A stretch of 64,000 bases of DNA from Granulicella cerasi. GTDB lineage: Bacteria > Acidobacteriota > Terriglobia > Terriglobales > Acidobacteriaceae. The first letter of the stretch is position 1, and each line of letters starts with the position of its first letter. The DNA lies in NCBI RefSeq assembly GCF_025685575.1, contig NZ_JAGSYD010000001.1, forward strand, positions 499,852-563,851, in the 5' to 3' direction. Below, piece after piece: positions 25,417-34,430 of this stretch. Under the pieces are notes generated by a model that was not told where the DNA came from, ran no database searches, and saw nothing but the letters and a program-made list of their open reading frames with translations. Both the position numbers and the translations under genes were made by a program.

Positions 25417-25446
25417 AAAGCGCCACCTTCGGGTGGCGCTTTTGCT
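25417..25446 (+). terminator. Intrinsic terminator after rplI
   Basis: An 11-bp perfect stem AAAGCGCCACC/GGTGGCGCTTT with a TTCG tetraloop is followed by TGCTTT. It sits between convergent rplI and the SDR gene and may serve both. Confidence 0.85.
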
Positions 25447-25463
25447 TTGCAGCGCAGACTTCA

Positions 25464-26186
25464 CTACCAGGGGTAGTTGCCGTCCTTGTGGATGAAGGTC
25501 GCGGTCGGCGCGTCGTCGCTGGTGGCGAGGCGCACGATGGCAATGGCCCCTTCCTCGATCGTCTGGTGACCGCTGTGGCCGTTGAGATCGGTGGCGGTGT
25601 AGCCGGGGCAGACCGAGTTCACCGTGACGTCGGTGTCGCGGAAGTCATAGGCGAGGTCGGCGGTGAACATGTTCAGCGCGGCCTTGGAGGTGTTGTAGGC
25701 GAGCACCTTCGTGTCGTAGTAAGGCGTGTTCGGATCGGTGTTGATGCCGATCGAGCCGAGGCCGCTCGAGACATTGATGACCTTCGCCTTGCCTGCAGCG
25801 CGCAGCAGCGGAACGAACGGCTGCGTGAAGGCGACGGTGCCAAAGAAGTTCACCTCAAAGGTGCTGCGAAGAATGTCAAGGCTCACGTCGCTGGCGTGGC
25901 CGTCCCCGGCCTGGAAGACTCCGGCGTTGTTGACGAGCACATCGAGGTGACCGAACTCTTCCGTGATGGACTTCGCGAGTGCAGCGCTGCTTGCGGCGGC
26001 GTTGTTGAGGTCCGCTGCGACATAGCGAACGTCGCCACCTTCGGCGCGCAGTTTGCTTGCGGCTTCTTCGCCACGCGCAGCATCGCGAGCGCCGAGCAGC
26101 ACGGTGAAGCCAGCCTTGCTGAGCTGACGAGCTACTTCAAAGCCGATGCCTTTGTTGGCGCCTGTAATCAGAACGACCTTTGCCAT
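25464..26186 (-). CDS. Short-chain dehydrogenase (carbonyl-reductase-like)
   Basis: This 240-residue SDR has VLITGANKGIGFEVAR, GARDAARGEEA (an Arg favouring NADPH), VNNAGVFQ, VINVSSGLGS, YNTSKAAL and VCPGYTATDLNG. The TGANKGIG form and the PGYTATDLN loop are typical of the carbonyl reductase/menthone reductase-like group. The ATG at 26186 has GAGGAG 4 bases upstream. The hydrolase gene upstream on the same strand is 87 bp away. The substrate is unknown. Confidence 0.88.
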   Translation of the reverse strand: MAKVVLITGANKGIGFEVARQLSKAGFTVLLGARDAARGEEAASKLRAEGGDVRYVAADLNNAAASSAALAKSITEEFGHLDVLVNNAGVFQAGDGHASDVSLDILRSTFEVNFFGTVAFTQPFVPLLRAAGKAKVINVSSGLGSIGINTDPNTPYYDTKVLAYNTSKAALNMFTADLAYDFRDTDVTVNSVCPGYTATDLNGHSGHQTIEEGAIAIVRLATSDDAPTATFIHKDGNYPW

Positions 26187-26273
26187 GATTCTCCTCAAGG
26201 ACATGCTGGCTCGCGGGTTCTTCCGCTCGTTGCCGATGTCCGCAAGGTTAGATGTCCCGCTCCGGCAGGGGGC

Positions 26274-27191
26274 TTATGAATTTTCAACGCTGCTGCGTGC
26301 AGCGGACGCGTCCGTATTCCGGCGCTCGAGCCACCGGCTGATGGAACTCGCGCACTCCTGCGGAGCCTCCTCCGCAAGCAGATGCCCCATGCCTGCCAGG
26401 GTCACGCGTTCGTTATCGGCGAGGTGCTCTTCCAGCTTGTCAGCGCTCGCGATGGGGACGACGGGATCTTCGTCTCCCCAGATCAGCAGCGTCGGGATGG
26501 CGATCCTCTTGAGCGTGAGCGCGCGGCGCAACTGGTCCATATCTTCGTCCCAGGTCCTCAGCATTTCGAGGATGCGGCGTAGCGTGTTGCGATTGCGCAG
26601 CACGTTCAGTTGCTTGCGCAGGTGCCGCATGTGGATGCGGCTCTTCGAGCCTGCGGCTTCGTTGTATGCGCGAAGAATCATCCAGTTCGGCGCGAGCGGA
26701 ATGCTCAGGGCGAGCATGCGGCCAGGCTGGCGAAGATAGAAGTTCACCACGCGGCTTCTGTATCCGCCGAAGGGATGCGCGGGGCACATCAATACCAGCC
26801 CGTTCAATGCCAACGAAGTCGTCGCGGCCAGTCGTAACGCGAGAACGCCGCCGTGCGAATGGCCGATGATCACCGCCTCCGACAGACCGACGCTCTGCAT
26901 GAAATCGTGAATGAGGCGCGTCAGGTTTCCCTGTCGAACATCCAGCTTCCTGGTCTTATCGAGGGGCTGCGCGGAGAGCAGATCGATCGCCACGATGCGC
27001 CGGTTCTTCGGCAACTCGGAGATCAGTTCCTTCAGCGTATCGGCTGTTGCCAGCAGTGCGTGGAGCAACAAGATCGGCGGTAGCTCCGGCGATGTATCTT
27101 CGCGAGCAGCTTCGCGCTCGATATAGCCAAAGCGAATTTCGTTGACCACGGCTTCGCGGAGTATCACGTCGTCGTACCGGTGAGGCGTCAA
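26274..27191 (-). CDS. Alpha/beta-hydrolase fold enzyme
   Basis: This protein of about 305 residues has the oxyanion region ILLLHALLATADTL, the nucleophile elbow VIIGHSHGG (Ser), an acid in LLIWGDEDPVVP and a late His in LAGMGHLLAEE, giving a full Ser-Asp-His triad. A cap region with basic helices (RKQLNVLRNRNTLRRIL) lies between. The start is uncertain: the TTG at 27191 has no ribosome site, and GTG codons at 27167 or a little further in are alternatives. The substrate cannot be told. Confidence 0.8.
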   Translation of the reverse strand: MTPHRYDDVILREAVVNEIRFGYIEREAAREDTSPELPPILLLHALLATADTLKELISELPKNRRIVAIDLLSAQPLDKTRKLDVRQGNLTRLIHDFMQSVGLSEAVIIGHSHGGVLALRLAATTSLALNGLVLMCPAHPFGGYRSRVVNFYLRQPGRMLALSIPLAPNWMILRAYNEAAGSKSRIHMRHLRKQLNVLRNRNTLRRILEMLRTWDEDMDQLRRALTLKRIAIPTLLIWGDEDPVVPIASADKLEEHLADNERVTLAGMGHLLAEEAPQECASSISRWLERRNTDASAARSSVENS

Positions 27192-27357
27192 AGTCCGAGA
27201 GCTCTTGCAAGATTCCGCATGTTTGCAGGATAACGAACAACGAGCTGCCTACGTGGTCTTATCCTAGATAACTTCAACTTCACTTGCGGCTGCTCAAGCA
27301 AGGATCGAATCGTTATCGGCACCGGCGCCTGGAAAGGCGGCAACGTGGAGAGAGCTT

Positions 27358-27897
27358 GTGCAGTCCAAAGAAGATATGGCGCGTCAGTCTCTCTTCGCTT
27401 CGTTACTGCTTTCGCTCAGCTTCGCTGCTCATGCAGCGGACCGTCCTGCATTGAAAACGGTGGATCACGTAGATCTTTCTCGCTATCTTGGCCGCTGGTA
27501 CGAGATGGCGCGCTTGCCCAATCGTTTCGAAAAGAAGTGCGACCGTGATGTGACCGCGCAGTACAGCCAGGATGGCGAGGGTGTGCGCGTGGTGAATACC
27601 TGCACCGAAGCCGATGGGAAGATCACGCAGTCCAAGGGGAAAGCGAAGATCGTAGATGCACCCGCGAACGCGAAGCTGAAGGTGACGTTCTTCTGGCCGT
27701 TCTATGGCGACTACTGGATCATTGGCTTGGACCCCAGTTACAGGTGGGCCGTTGTGGGGGAGCCGAGTCGCAAGTATCTCTGGGTGCTGGCGCGGGAGTC
27801 GAAGTTATCGGCGGGTGAGAAGAGCGAAGTCGATCGCGTGATTCGCGAGGCTGGCTATGATCCGTCCGCAGTCGTGATGACGAAGCAGACGCGCTAG
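27358..27897 (+). CDS. blc: Lipocalin family protein (Blc-like), secreted
   Basis: The core is a bacterial lipocalin: LSRYLGRWYEMARLPNRFEK (GxWYE motif), NTCTEADGKITQSKGKAKI, FWPFYGDYWIIGLDPSYRWAVVGEPSRKYLWVLAR. These beta-barrels bind lipids in the envelope. The N-terminus has a cleavable signal (ending AAHA), but I see no lipobox Cys, so unlike E. coli Blc it is probably soluble in the periplasm. GTG 27358 has GGAGAG 5 bases upstream; ATG 27376 gives a more typical signal peptide. Confidence 0.9.
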   Translation: MQSKEDMARQSLFASLLLSLSFAAHAADRPALKTVDHVDLSRYLGRWYEMARLPNRFEKKCDRDVTAQYSQDGEGVRVVNTCTEADGKITQSKGKAKIVDAPANAKLKVTFFWPFYGDYWIIGLDPSYRWAVVGEPSRKYLWVLARESKLSAGEKSEVDRVIREAGYDPSAVVMTKQTR

Positions 27898-27911
27898 AGA
27901 ATGCAAAACGA

Positions 27912-27943
27912 AACGCCTCGCCCGATTCGTAGGGCGAGGCGTT
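27912..27943. terminator. Terminator shared by lipocalin and serA
   Basis: A 12-bp perfect stem AACGCCTCGCCC/GGGCGAGGCGTT with loop GATTCGTA lies between convergent genes. On the minus strand it is followed by TTCGTTTTGC, so it mainly serves serA. Confidence 0.85.
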
Positions 27944-27963
27944 GTTCGGTGATGCGTCTGAGT

Positions 27964-29640
27964 TTAGAGCGCGCCGAACTGCACGACACGGACGCTTTCG
28001 ATGGACTCGGAGGCGCGCAGCGTGGCGACGGCGGTCTCGACTGCATCCTGCGAAGCGGCGGTGGTATCGACCTGAACGAGAGCAAGCGCCTTGCCTTCGG
28101 GGATGCGGCTCGAGCGAGCGGTCTTGCTCGTCGCGCGGCCCAGAGCGAAGCTCGCGATGTTGAGACCAGCCTCACCGATCACCGAGCCGACGCGGCCGAT
28201 CACGCCGGGGACGTCGTGGTTGCGGATGACGATGACCGTGCCGGAGAGTTCGCTTTCGATGTCGATGCCGTCGTAGCTGAGCAGGCGCGGCGAGCTGCCG
28301 TGCAGCACGGTGCCGAGGCCGGTCCAGTCGCCTTCTGCTGCCGGGCCGCTGGAGTCCTTACGGGTCCAGTGCAGCGAGAGGCGCAGCGTGGCGCCTGTGC
28401 CACCGGCGACGTGCTCGCGCTTGTCTTCGGTGATGCGGATGCCGCGCTCCACCGCAACGGATGCGGCGTTGATGCGGTTGACGCCGTCGGCGCCGCGCAG
28501 CACGCCAGCGATCGCAGCGTTCTTGATCGTCTCAGTCTTCTGCGTGGCGAGGCGGCCGTTGTACGTGAGCGAGATGCTCTCGACGGAGCCGAGGAGCGAG
28601 TCGTTGTTCACGCCGGCGTCGTGGCCGAGAAGCTGGCCGAGGCGGTACGCCATCTCCATGTACGGCGCGAGCTCGGCGTACTCATCTTCGTTCAGCGAGG
28701 GCACGTTCACGGCGTTCTGCACGACGCCGAGCTTGAGGTAGTCGCGCACCTGGTTCGCGAGCTGGATGCCGATGGCCTCCTGCGCTTCGTCGGTGGAGCC
28801 GCCGAGGTGCGGGCTGAGGAAGACGTTGTCGATGCCGTGGTAGACCGACTCCTTGAGCGGCTCGGTGCGGAAGACGTCGAGCGCTGCACCGGCGACCTTG
28901 CCGTCCTTCAGCGCGTCGGCGAGGGCTTCGTCCACGATGAGCTCGCCGCGGGCGCAGTTCACGATGCGGATGCCGGGCTTCATGATCGCGATGGAGTGCT
29001 TGTTGATCAGGCCTTCGGTCTGCGGCGTCAGGCCGACGTGCAGCGAGAGGAAGTCGGAGTCGGAGAAGATCTCGTCGATGGGCACGAGCGTGATGCCGTG
29101 CTCGCGCGCGATCGCCGGAGCGATGAAGGGGTCGTAGCCGATGAGGTTCATGCCGAAGGCGCGGGCGCGGCGCGCGACCTCGAGGCCGATGCGGCCGCAG
29201 CCGACGATGCCGAGCGTCTTGCCGCGCAGCTCGGTGCCCTGCAGCGACTTCTTGTCCCACTTGCCGGCGTGCATGGTGGCGTTGGCGCGGGGAATCTGGC
29301 GGACCATAGCGATCATGAGGCCGAGCGTGAACTCGGCGACGGCCACGGCGTTGGCGCCGGGGGTGTTCATGACGACGATGCCGCGGCGGGTGGCTTCAGC
29401 AGCGTCGATGTTGTCCACACCCACGCCAGCGCGGCCGATGATGCGGAGTTTGGGAGCGTGCGAGAGCAGCTCGGCGTCAGCCTGAACGGCCGAACGCACG
29501 ATGAGCGCGTCCGCGTCAGCGAGCTCAGCCGGAAGGCCACCTGCCGGAATCTGATCGGCGGTGACAACATTCCAGCCAGCTTCTTCTTTGAAGATGGCGA
29601 GAGTGGCGGGTGAGACTTTTTCTGCGAGGACGATCTTCAC
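27964..29640 (-). CDS. serA: D-3-phosphoglycerate dehydrogenase
   Basis: This is the first enzyme of serine synthesis, oxidising 3-phosphoglycerate. It is the long (type I) form of about 558 residues: an N-terminal substrate domain (MKIVLAEKVS start), NAD domain with GIVGCGRIGLEVARRA near residue 145, NCARGELIVDEAL, the catalytic His in LSPHLGGSTDEAQ, then an intervening domain and a C-terminal ACT domain (VIVIRNHDVPGVIGRVGSVI), which usually allows serine feedback. GTG 29640 is favoured by GGAG 8 bases upstream; ATG 29646 would put the site one base away. Confidence 0.94.
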   Translation of the reverse strand: MKIVLAEKVSPATLAIFKEEAGWNVVTADQIPAGGLPAELADADALIVRSAVQADAELLSHAPKLRIIGRAGVGVDNIDAAEATRRGIVVMNTPGANAVAVAEFTLGLMIAMVRQIPRANATMHAGKWDKKSLQGTELRGKTLGIVGCGRIGLEVARRARAFGMNLIGYDPFIAPAIAREHGITLVPIDEIFSDSDFLSLHVGLTPQTEGLINKHSIAIMKPGIRIVNCARGELIVDEALADALKDGKVAGAALDVFRTEPLKESVYHGIDNVFLSPHLGGSTDEAQEAIGIQLANQVRDYLKLGVVQNAVNVPSLNEDEYAELAPYMEMAYRLGQLLGHDAGVNNDSLLGSVESISLTYNGRLATQKTETIKNAAIAGVLRGADGVNRINAASVAVERGIRITEDKREHVAGGTGATLRLSLHWTRKDSSGPAAEGDWTGLGTVLHGSSPRLLSYDGIDIESELSGTVIVIRNHDVPGVIGRVGSVIGEAGLNIASFALGRATSKTARSSRIPEGKALALVQVDTTAASQDAVETAVATLRASESIESVRVVQFGAL

Positions 29641-29844
29641 AAACATGCTCCAGGGCGTAGAAGCGCCGGAACCAGTTTAGCGGCTGCAGAGGCCGTATCT
29701 GTCAGACAGGTAGCCTTACTGACCGATAAACGATTTCCCGATCCGAAGATCGGCCATATTTTGAGCCGGTGGCTAAGGCTTTCCGTGAGGGATGGTCGGT
29801 TATCGGCACTAAGGGCATCCGCGCTGCCCATCTACACTATCCGC

Positions 29845-30771
29845 ATGGCTTCAGCGAACGACCTTAACGCCCTATACAGCATCCCCGGAGTCCTCGAGTT
29901 CACCACTGGCCCGAATGAACTCGTCCGTGCCGAGATCACCTCGCCCTCCTGCAGCGCCGAGCTTTATCTGCATGGCGCGCACCTCACGCAGTGGAAGCCG
30001 ACGGATACCGCCGAGCCTGTGCTCTTTCTTTCGCCGCTCTCCGGCTTTGCGCCCGGCAAGGCGATTCGAGGCGGTATCCCCGTCATCTTCCCGTGGTTCG
30101 GGGCGCGCAGCGAAGAGGTCACCGGTCACTCCAAGGATGGCGGCCAGCACGGCTTCGCGCGCACCACGGAGTGGGAGGTTGCTTTCGCGGCATCGGTCGG
30201 TGACGCGGTGCATCTCGTGCTGACGTTTGGCCCCAGCAATGCCACACGCGCGCTGGGCTTTGACGGCTTTCGCGCCGCGCTGGAGTTTCGCCTCGGCGAG
30301 GAGCTGCATGTGCGTATGACCGTCGCCAACGAAGGCAGCGAGCCGTTGGTCTTCGAAGAGGCGTTGCATACCTACCTGCAGGTAGGCGACCCCAGGCAGG
30401 TCAAGCTCCACGGCCTCGGCCAGACCGAGTTCCTCGACAAGTTCGACGACTTCAAGCGTAAGACGCAGGACAACGAAGTGCTCACGTTGACCGGCGCCAC
30501 CGACCGCCCGTACCTCAACACCACCGCGAGCATCACCATCGAAGATCCTGCGTTCGCGCGCAAGCTCGTCGTCGGCAAGGGCGGTTCGCGCACGACCGTG
30601 GTGTGGAATCCGTGGAGCGAGCTTTCGGGCACCATGGCTGATCTCGGCCCCGACGCATGGCAGCACTTCGTCTGCGTCGAAGCCGCGAACGCCTTCGAGG
30701 ACCGCATTACGCTCTCGCCTAAGGCCGCGCACATCATGGAGACGACGATCAGCGTGGAGCCGCTCGCGTGA
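29845..30771 (+). CDS. yeaD: D-hexose-6-phosphate mutarotase (YeaD-like aldose 1-epimerase)
   Basis: This 308-residue beta-sandwich enzyme interconverts the anomers of glucose 6-phosphate. Landmarks are YLHGAHLTQWKP, IRGGIPVIFPWFGA, HGFARTTEWEV (catalytic His), ALHTYLQVGDPRQVKLHGL and FVCVEAANAFE (Glu/Asn near the end). The ATG at 29845 has no clear ribosome site. Its stop overlaps the GTG start of maf by 4 bp, so they are co-translated. Confidence 0.9.
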   Translation: MASANDLNALYSIPGVLEFTTGPNELVRAEITSPSCSAELYLHGAHLTQWKPTDTAEPVLFLSPLSGFAPGKAIRGGIPVIFPWFGARSEEVTGHSKDGGQHGFARTTEWEVAFAASVGDAVHLVLTFGPSNATRALGFDGFRAALEFRLGEELHVRMTVANEGSEPLVFEEALHTYLQVGDPRQVKLHGLGQTEFLDKFDDFKRKTQDNEVLTLTGATDRPYLNTTASITIEDPAFARKLVVGKGGSRTTVVWNPWSELSGTMADLGPDAWQHFVCVEAANAFEDRITLSPKAAHIMETTISVEPLA

Positions 30772-31337
30772 AGCTGATTCTGGCTTCGCAATCACCGCGC
30801 CGTCGCGAACTTCTCACGCTCGCGGGCTTCACCTTCACGGTGTTGCCCGCGAACATCGATGAAACGCGGCGCGCGGGCGAGGCTCCCGATGCGTACGTGC
30901 AGCGCCTCGCGCTGGAGAAGGCGCGGGCGATTGCGAAGCTGCATCCTGAGGCCACGGTGCTCGGCGCCGACACCACAGTCGTGCTCGACGGCGAGGCGCT
31001 CGAAAAGCCACTCGATCTCAACGACGCGCGCCGCATGTTGCTTGCGCTGAGCAATCGCGCGCACGAAGTGCACACCGGCATCGCGGTCGTATCCCCCACC
31101 GAGACACACACGCACATCGAGACCACACGCGTCGTCTTCTCCGCTATCCATCAAGCAGAGTTAGAGACCTACGTCGCCAGCGGTGACCCGCTCGACAAGG
31201 CCGGTGCCTACGGCATTCAGGGCTACGCTTCGCGCTGGATTCCACGCATTGAAGGCGACTACTTCAACGTCGTGGGTTTGCCTGTGGCCGCGACCGTGAA
31301 ACTGCTCACGCGAACCTCACTGCTCGAGTTCGAATAG
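30768..31337 (+). CDS. maf: Maf-family nucleoside triphosphate pyrophosphatase
   Basis: This 189-residue protein begins KLILASQSPRRRELL, has VLGADTTVVLDG, the EKARAIAK Lys region, AHEVHTGIAVV and DKAGAYGIQGYASRWI. Maf proteins hydrolyse non-canonical and pyrimidine NTPs (dTTP/UTP type) and affect septum formation. The start is GTG inside the stop of the mutarotase gene. Confidence 0.93.
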   Translation: MKLILASQSPRRRELLTLAGFTFTVLPANIDETRRAGEAPDAYVQRLALEKARAIAKLHPEATVLGADTTVVLDGEALEKPLDLNDARRMLLALSNRAHEVHTGIAVVSPTETHTHIETTRVVFSAIHQAELETYVASGDPLDKAGAYGIQGYASRWIPRIEGDYFNVVGLPVAATVKLLTRTSLLEFE

Positions 31338-31343
31338 AGATCT

Positions 31344-32486
31344 CTACTCCACCGCAGCAATCATCGCGGCGAGCAGCACCGTGCGCTCGATCACATGCGC
31401 AGCCACCACATGCTCATGCGCTGCGTGTGCGCCGCCGCCCACGGCGCCCATGCCGTCGAGCGTAGGCACGCCAAGCGCGGCGGTGAAGTTGCCGTCGGAG
31501 CCACCGCCCGTTGCGGCTTCATCCAACGCAAAACCCATCTGCTTCGCGATCGCCTGTGCTTTGCGGAACAAAGCGACCGTGCCCTTGCCGCGCTCCATCG
31601 GCGGGCGGTTGAAGCCGCCCGATACCGTCAGCTTGCAACGCTTGTCCGTCGGCTTCAGCCTGGCAAAGAGCTTCTCCACCGCCGCCGCATCGCGCATCGT
31701 CACCGAACGCACATCGACTTCAGCGACACACTCTGCCGCGATCACGTTAGAGCGCGTGCCGCCATGCACTACGCCCACGTTCACCGTGCGCCCTTTGCTC
31801 AGGTCTGTAAATGCCGAGACCTTCTCGATCAACCGCGCCATCTCCAGCACCGCTGACGCGCCGCGCTCGAAGTCCACGCCCGCGTGCGAGGCCACGCCTT
31901 CCACGCGCAATTCAAAGTGAGCTACGCCTTTGCGCGCCGTCTTGTACGCGAGTCCCTGCGCGGGTTCCATCACAAAGACCGCGCTCGACTCCAGTGCAAT
32001 CTTCTCGGTGATCGGCCGCGAGACGGGGCTGCCAATCTCCTCTTCGCTCACCAGGAGCAGTGTGATCGGCCGCGTCACGCCGAGCTTCTGCACGGCGGCG
32101 ACGGCCTCCAGCGCCATCATCACGCCGATCTTCATGTCCACGACGCCGGGGCCTTTCCACTTGCCCTCTTCTTCGCGCCACGGCATCTTCGCCAGGGTGC
32201 CGTGCGACCACACGGTGTCGAGATGACCGAGCAGAAGTACGGGCTTCACACCCTTCTTCGCGCGGCCGAATCGCAGCTCCAGCACGTCGCCGTAGCCGCG
32301 CTGCTTGTGGCGCTTCACCTTCGCACCCAGCTCCGCAGCCCACTCCAGAAACAGCGTGCCTGCGCGGTCTACTGCGGGCTTGTCTTCGCTGGGAGACTCG
32401 ACCTCCACCAACGCGCGTGTCCGCGCCTTCAACCGTGCTGCCTGTGCTTCAATCTCTGCCTGAACCGCTGCTACTGCAATCGCCAT
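31344..32486 (-). CDS. M20-family metallopeptidase (carboxypeptidase G2-like)
   Basis: This 380-residue zinc peptidase has the conserved ligands in order: LLGHLDTVWSHG (His, catalytic Asp), GPGVVDMKIGVMM (bridging Asp), LLVSEEEIGS (catalytic Glu plus ligand), VMEPAQG (Glu) and a final His in GGGAHAAHEHV. A dimerisation domain lies between (VEGVASHAGVDFERGASA). The pattern is closest to glutamate carboxypeptidases such as CPG2. No signal peptide is seen, so it is probably cytoplasmic. It converges with maf with only 6 bp between stops. Confidence 0.88.
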   Translation of the reverse strand: MAIAVAAVQAEIEAQAARLKARTRALVEVESPSEDKPAVDRAGTLFLEWAAELGAKVKRHKQRGYGDVLELRFGRAKKGVKPVLLLGHLDTVWSHGTLAKMPWREEEGKWKGPGVVDMKIGVMMALEAVAAVQKLGVTRPITLLLVSEEEIGSPVSRPITEKIALESSAVFVMEPAQGLAYKTARKGVAHFELRVEGVASHAGVDFERGASAVLEMARLIEKVSAFTDLSKGRTVNVGVVHGGTRSNVIAAECVAEVDVRSVTMRDAAAVEKLFARLKPTDKRCKLTVSGGFNRPPMERGKGTVALFRKAQAIAKQMGFALDEAATGGGSDGNFTAALGVPTLDGMGAVGGGAHAAHEHVVAAHVIERTVLLAAMIAAVE

Positions 32487-32555
32487 CGCTTCGTCTAAAC
32501 CTCGTCACGACCAGAGTAAACGCACCCCGCATCCCACACCTGAGATAATCAAACC

Positions 32556-33563
32556 GTGCTGAACACCTTGCGCCTCCCCGTCCTTTTGCTGGCCCTTTCG
32601 GCTCTCCGCTTCGGCTGCCATGCGCAGACACCCGCACCGGCAGCTCCCGCGCAGCCTGCGGTGATGTCCACCGGCAAGCCGCTCTCGCCCGACACCGCGT
32701 GGCGCGTCGAAAACCTCATTCGCCGCAAGGCTAACGAGCTGCCGCCTATGGCGACCGTCACGCTCAGCGGCTTGCAGCCCTCGAACGTCAGCGGCTTCAG
32801 CAAGCTCTACGCGACGCTCTCCAGCGAAGGCAACGTGTCGCGGCCCATCGAGTTCCTGCTCTCTGACGACGGCAACACGCTCGAGCAGGTGACGACCTTC
32901 GACATCTCCGCCAGCCCGCGCACCGGTATTCCGTACACGCATCGCCCGTCGCGTGGTGGAGCCGAGAACGCCCCGGTCATCATCGTCGGGTTTGACGATC
33001 TCGAGTGCCCCTACTGCGCGCGCCTGCACGCGAGCATCTTCCCGGCAATCACCAACCGCTACGGCAACAAGATCCACGTCGTGTATCACGACTACCCGCT
33101 GGAGATTCATCCCTGGGCGATGCGTGCCGCGGTGGATGTGAACTGCCTTGCGCCGCAGTCAGACACGGCTTATTGGAGTGCAGTCGATCGCGTACACGCC
33201 GAGGCCTCCACCATCGGCATGGACCCGAAGGACGCGAAGGCTGAACGCACCATGGCTCGCGCCAGTGACCAGCTCGACGCGATCACGCGCGAAGAAGGCC
33301 ATAAGGCCAAGCTCGACGCGAACAAGATCGACGACTGCATTCACAAGCAGGACCAGACGAACATCAATGACGAAGTGCACCTCGCGCAATCGCTGAGCCT
33401 CGGCTCTACGCCGGTGCTTTTCATCAATGGCAACAAGGTGGAAGGCGCGCTGCCGATTGAGTACATCTTCAGCGTGATCGATAAGGCGCTCGTCGCGCAG
33501 GGCGTTACTCCACCCGCGCCGTATGTTCCGCCAACGCCTCCAGCCGCAGCGCCGAAGAGCTAG
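32556..33563 (+). CDS. Exported DsbA-like thioredoxin-fold protein
   Basis: This 335-residue protein has an N-terminal signal (LLLALSALRFGCHA; the Cys is not in a standard lipobox), about 80 residues of unknown domain, then a DsbA-type thioredoxin domain with VGFDDLECPYCARLHAS (CPYC active site), an inserted helical part and the cis-Pro loop SLGSTPVLFINGNKVEGA. Domain order matches proteins used for disulfide formation or exchange in the periplasm. The tail is Pro/Ala-rich. The start is GTG; it is divergent from the M20 gene. Confidence 0.85.
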   Translation: MLNTLRLPVLLLALSALRFGCHAQTPAPAAPAQPAVMSTGKPLSPDTAWRVENLIRRKANELPPMATVTLSGLQPSNVSGFSKLYATLSSEGNVSRPIEFLLSDDGNTLEQVTTFDISASPRTGIPYTHRPSRGGAENAPVIIVGFDDLECPYCARLHASIFPAITNRYGNKIHVVYHDYPLEIHPWAMRAAVDVNCLAPQSDTAYWSAVDRVHAEASTIGMDPKDAKAERTMARASDQLDAITREEGHKAKLDANKIDDCIHKQDQTNINDEVHLAQSLSLGSTPVLFINGNKVEGALPIEYIFSVIDKALVAQGVTPPAPYVPPTPPAAAPKS

Positions 33564-33575
33564 TGCCCTTCGCAG

Positions 33576-33609
33576 AAAGGCCGGGAGCGATGATGCTCCC
33601 GGCCTTTTT
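33576..33609 (+). terminator. Intrinsic terminator after the thioredoxin-fold gene
   Basis: A 13-bp perfect stem AAAGGCCGGGAGC/GCTCCCGGCCTTT with a GATGAT loop ends in TTTTT. It is strong on the plus strand and lies between convergent genes. Confidence 0.9.
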
Positions 33610-33644
33610 CTGTGCGCCATCATTGAGGCTGAGCTTGTATCGCT

Positions 33645-34421
33645 TCAGGGCTCCAGCTTCAACTCGTTGGTGTTGCGCTGGCCTGTAGGGCATATCTTGA
33701 GCAACGGGCAGGGCTCGCACTTGGGGCTGTCGAAGGTGCAGAGAGTCTGCGCGTGAAGCTTCACGAGGGAGTGGTCTTCGTCGAGCATCTCGGCGTCCCA
33801 GGTCTCGGGAACGAAGCGCATGAGGCGCTCCTCGGTGGTCGCGGCGTCGGCGCGCGGAACGACACAGAGGCGCTGGATGACGCGAAGATGGTTCGCGTCG
33901 ATGACCAGCGCGCGTCGGCGTAGTGTGGAGAAATTCACGACCGCCGCAGAGACCTGCGGCCCGATGCCTTCAAACTGTTCGAGCCATGCGCGGATCTTGT
34001 CCGTGCGGTAGCGCGCGAGGAAGTCGAGCGAGAGTGCGCCTGTGCGTGCAGTGATCTGCAGCAGCAGGTCTTTCAGGCGCGGTGCTTTCTGGTCGGGAAA
34101 GGTGACGATTGCGATGGCGCGTTCGATGTCGCTGACGCTGGCATCGCGCACCGGCTCCCAGTGGCCGGGGCCTGCTCCGGGAAAGCTGCGTTCGAGCTCG
34201 CGCATCACCTGATTGGAGGTCGGTGTTTTGGTGCGAGCGGCCAGCAAAGAGTAGATCAGTTGCGAGAGCGGATCGCGCAGTTCACGAGGCTTGGGTTCGC
34301 CGTAGTAGCCGAGCAGCAGCCGGTGAATGTGCGGCAGCTTGTCGGCCTGCTCAGGCGTGAGCGGGCGGCGAAAGGTGGCAACATCTTCGGGACTGGTGAA
34401 AAGCTCGGTGGTTGTGCTCAT
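33645..34421 (-). CDS. Endonuclease III-like HhH-GPD protein with [4Fe-4S] motif, catalytic Lys absent
   Basis: This 258-residue protein has the HhH-GPD fold and an exact C-X6-C-X2-C-X5-C cluster motif at the C-terminus (about residues 232-248, CTFDSPKCEPCPLLKIC). The hairpin reads FEGIGPQVSAAV where Nth has GVGRKTA, so the Schiff-base Lys is Gln (Q156), while the Asp is kept in LVIDANHLRV (D175). It may be a monofunctional glycosylase or a non-catalytic DNA-binding relative. A 49-codon gene lies 9 bp upstream on the same strand. Confidence 0.85.
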   Translation of the reverse strand: MSTTTELFTSPEDVATFRRPLTPEQADKLPHIHRLLLGYYGEPKPRELRDPLSQLIYSLLAARTKTPTSNQVMRELERSFPGAGPGHWEPVRDASVSDIERAIAIVTFPDQKAPRLKDLLLQITARTGALSLDFLARYRTDKIRAWLEQFEGIGPQVSAAVVNFSTLRRRALVIDANHLRVIQRLCVVPRADAATTEERLMRFVPETWDAEMLDEDHSLVKLHAQTLCTFDSPKCEPCPLLKICPTGQRNTNELKLEP

Positions 34422-34430
34422 GCAGGGCGA

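Noticed and set aside
27901-29613. 570-codon plus-strand frame opposite serA
   Set aside because: It is antisense to an intact serA with all catalytic motifs and starts inside the terminator region.
29738-29753. CCGATC-CGAA-GATCGG hairpin upstream of the mutarotase gene as a riboswitch or terminator
   Set aside because: The stem is only 6 bp without a T-tract or further conserved structure; chance is likely.
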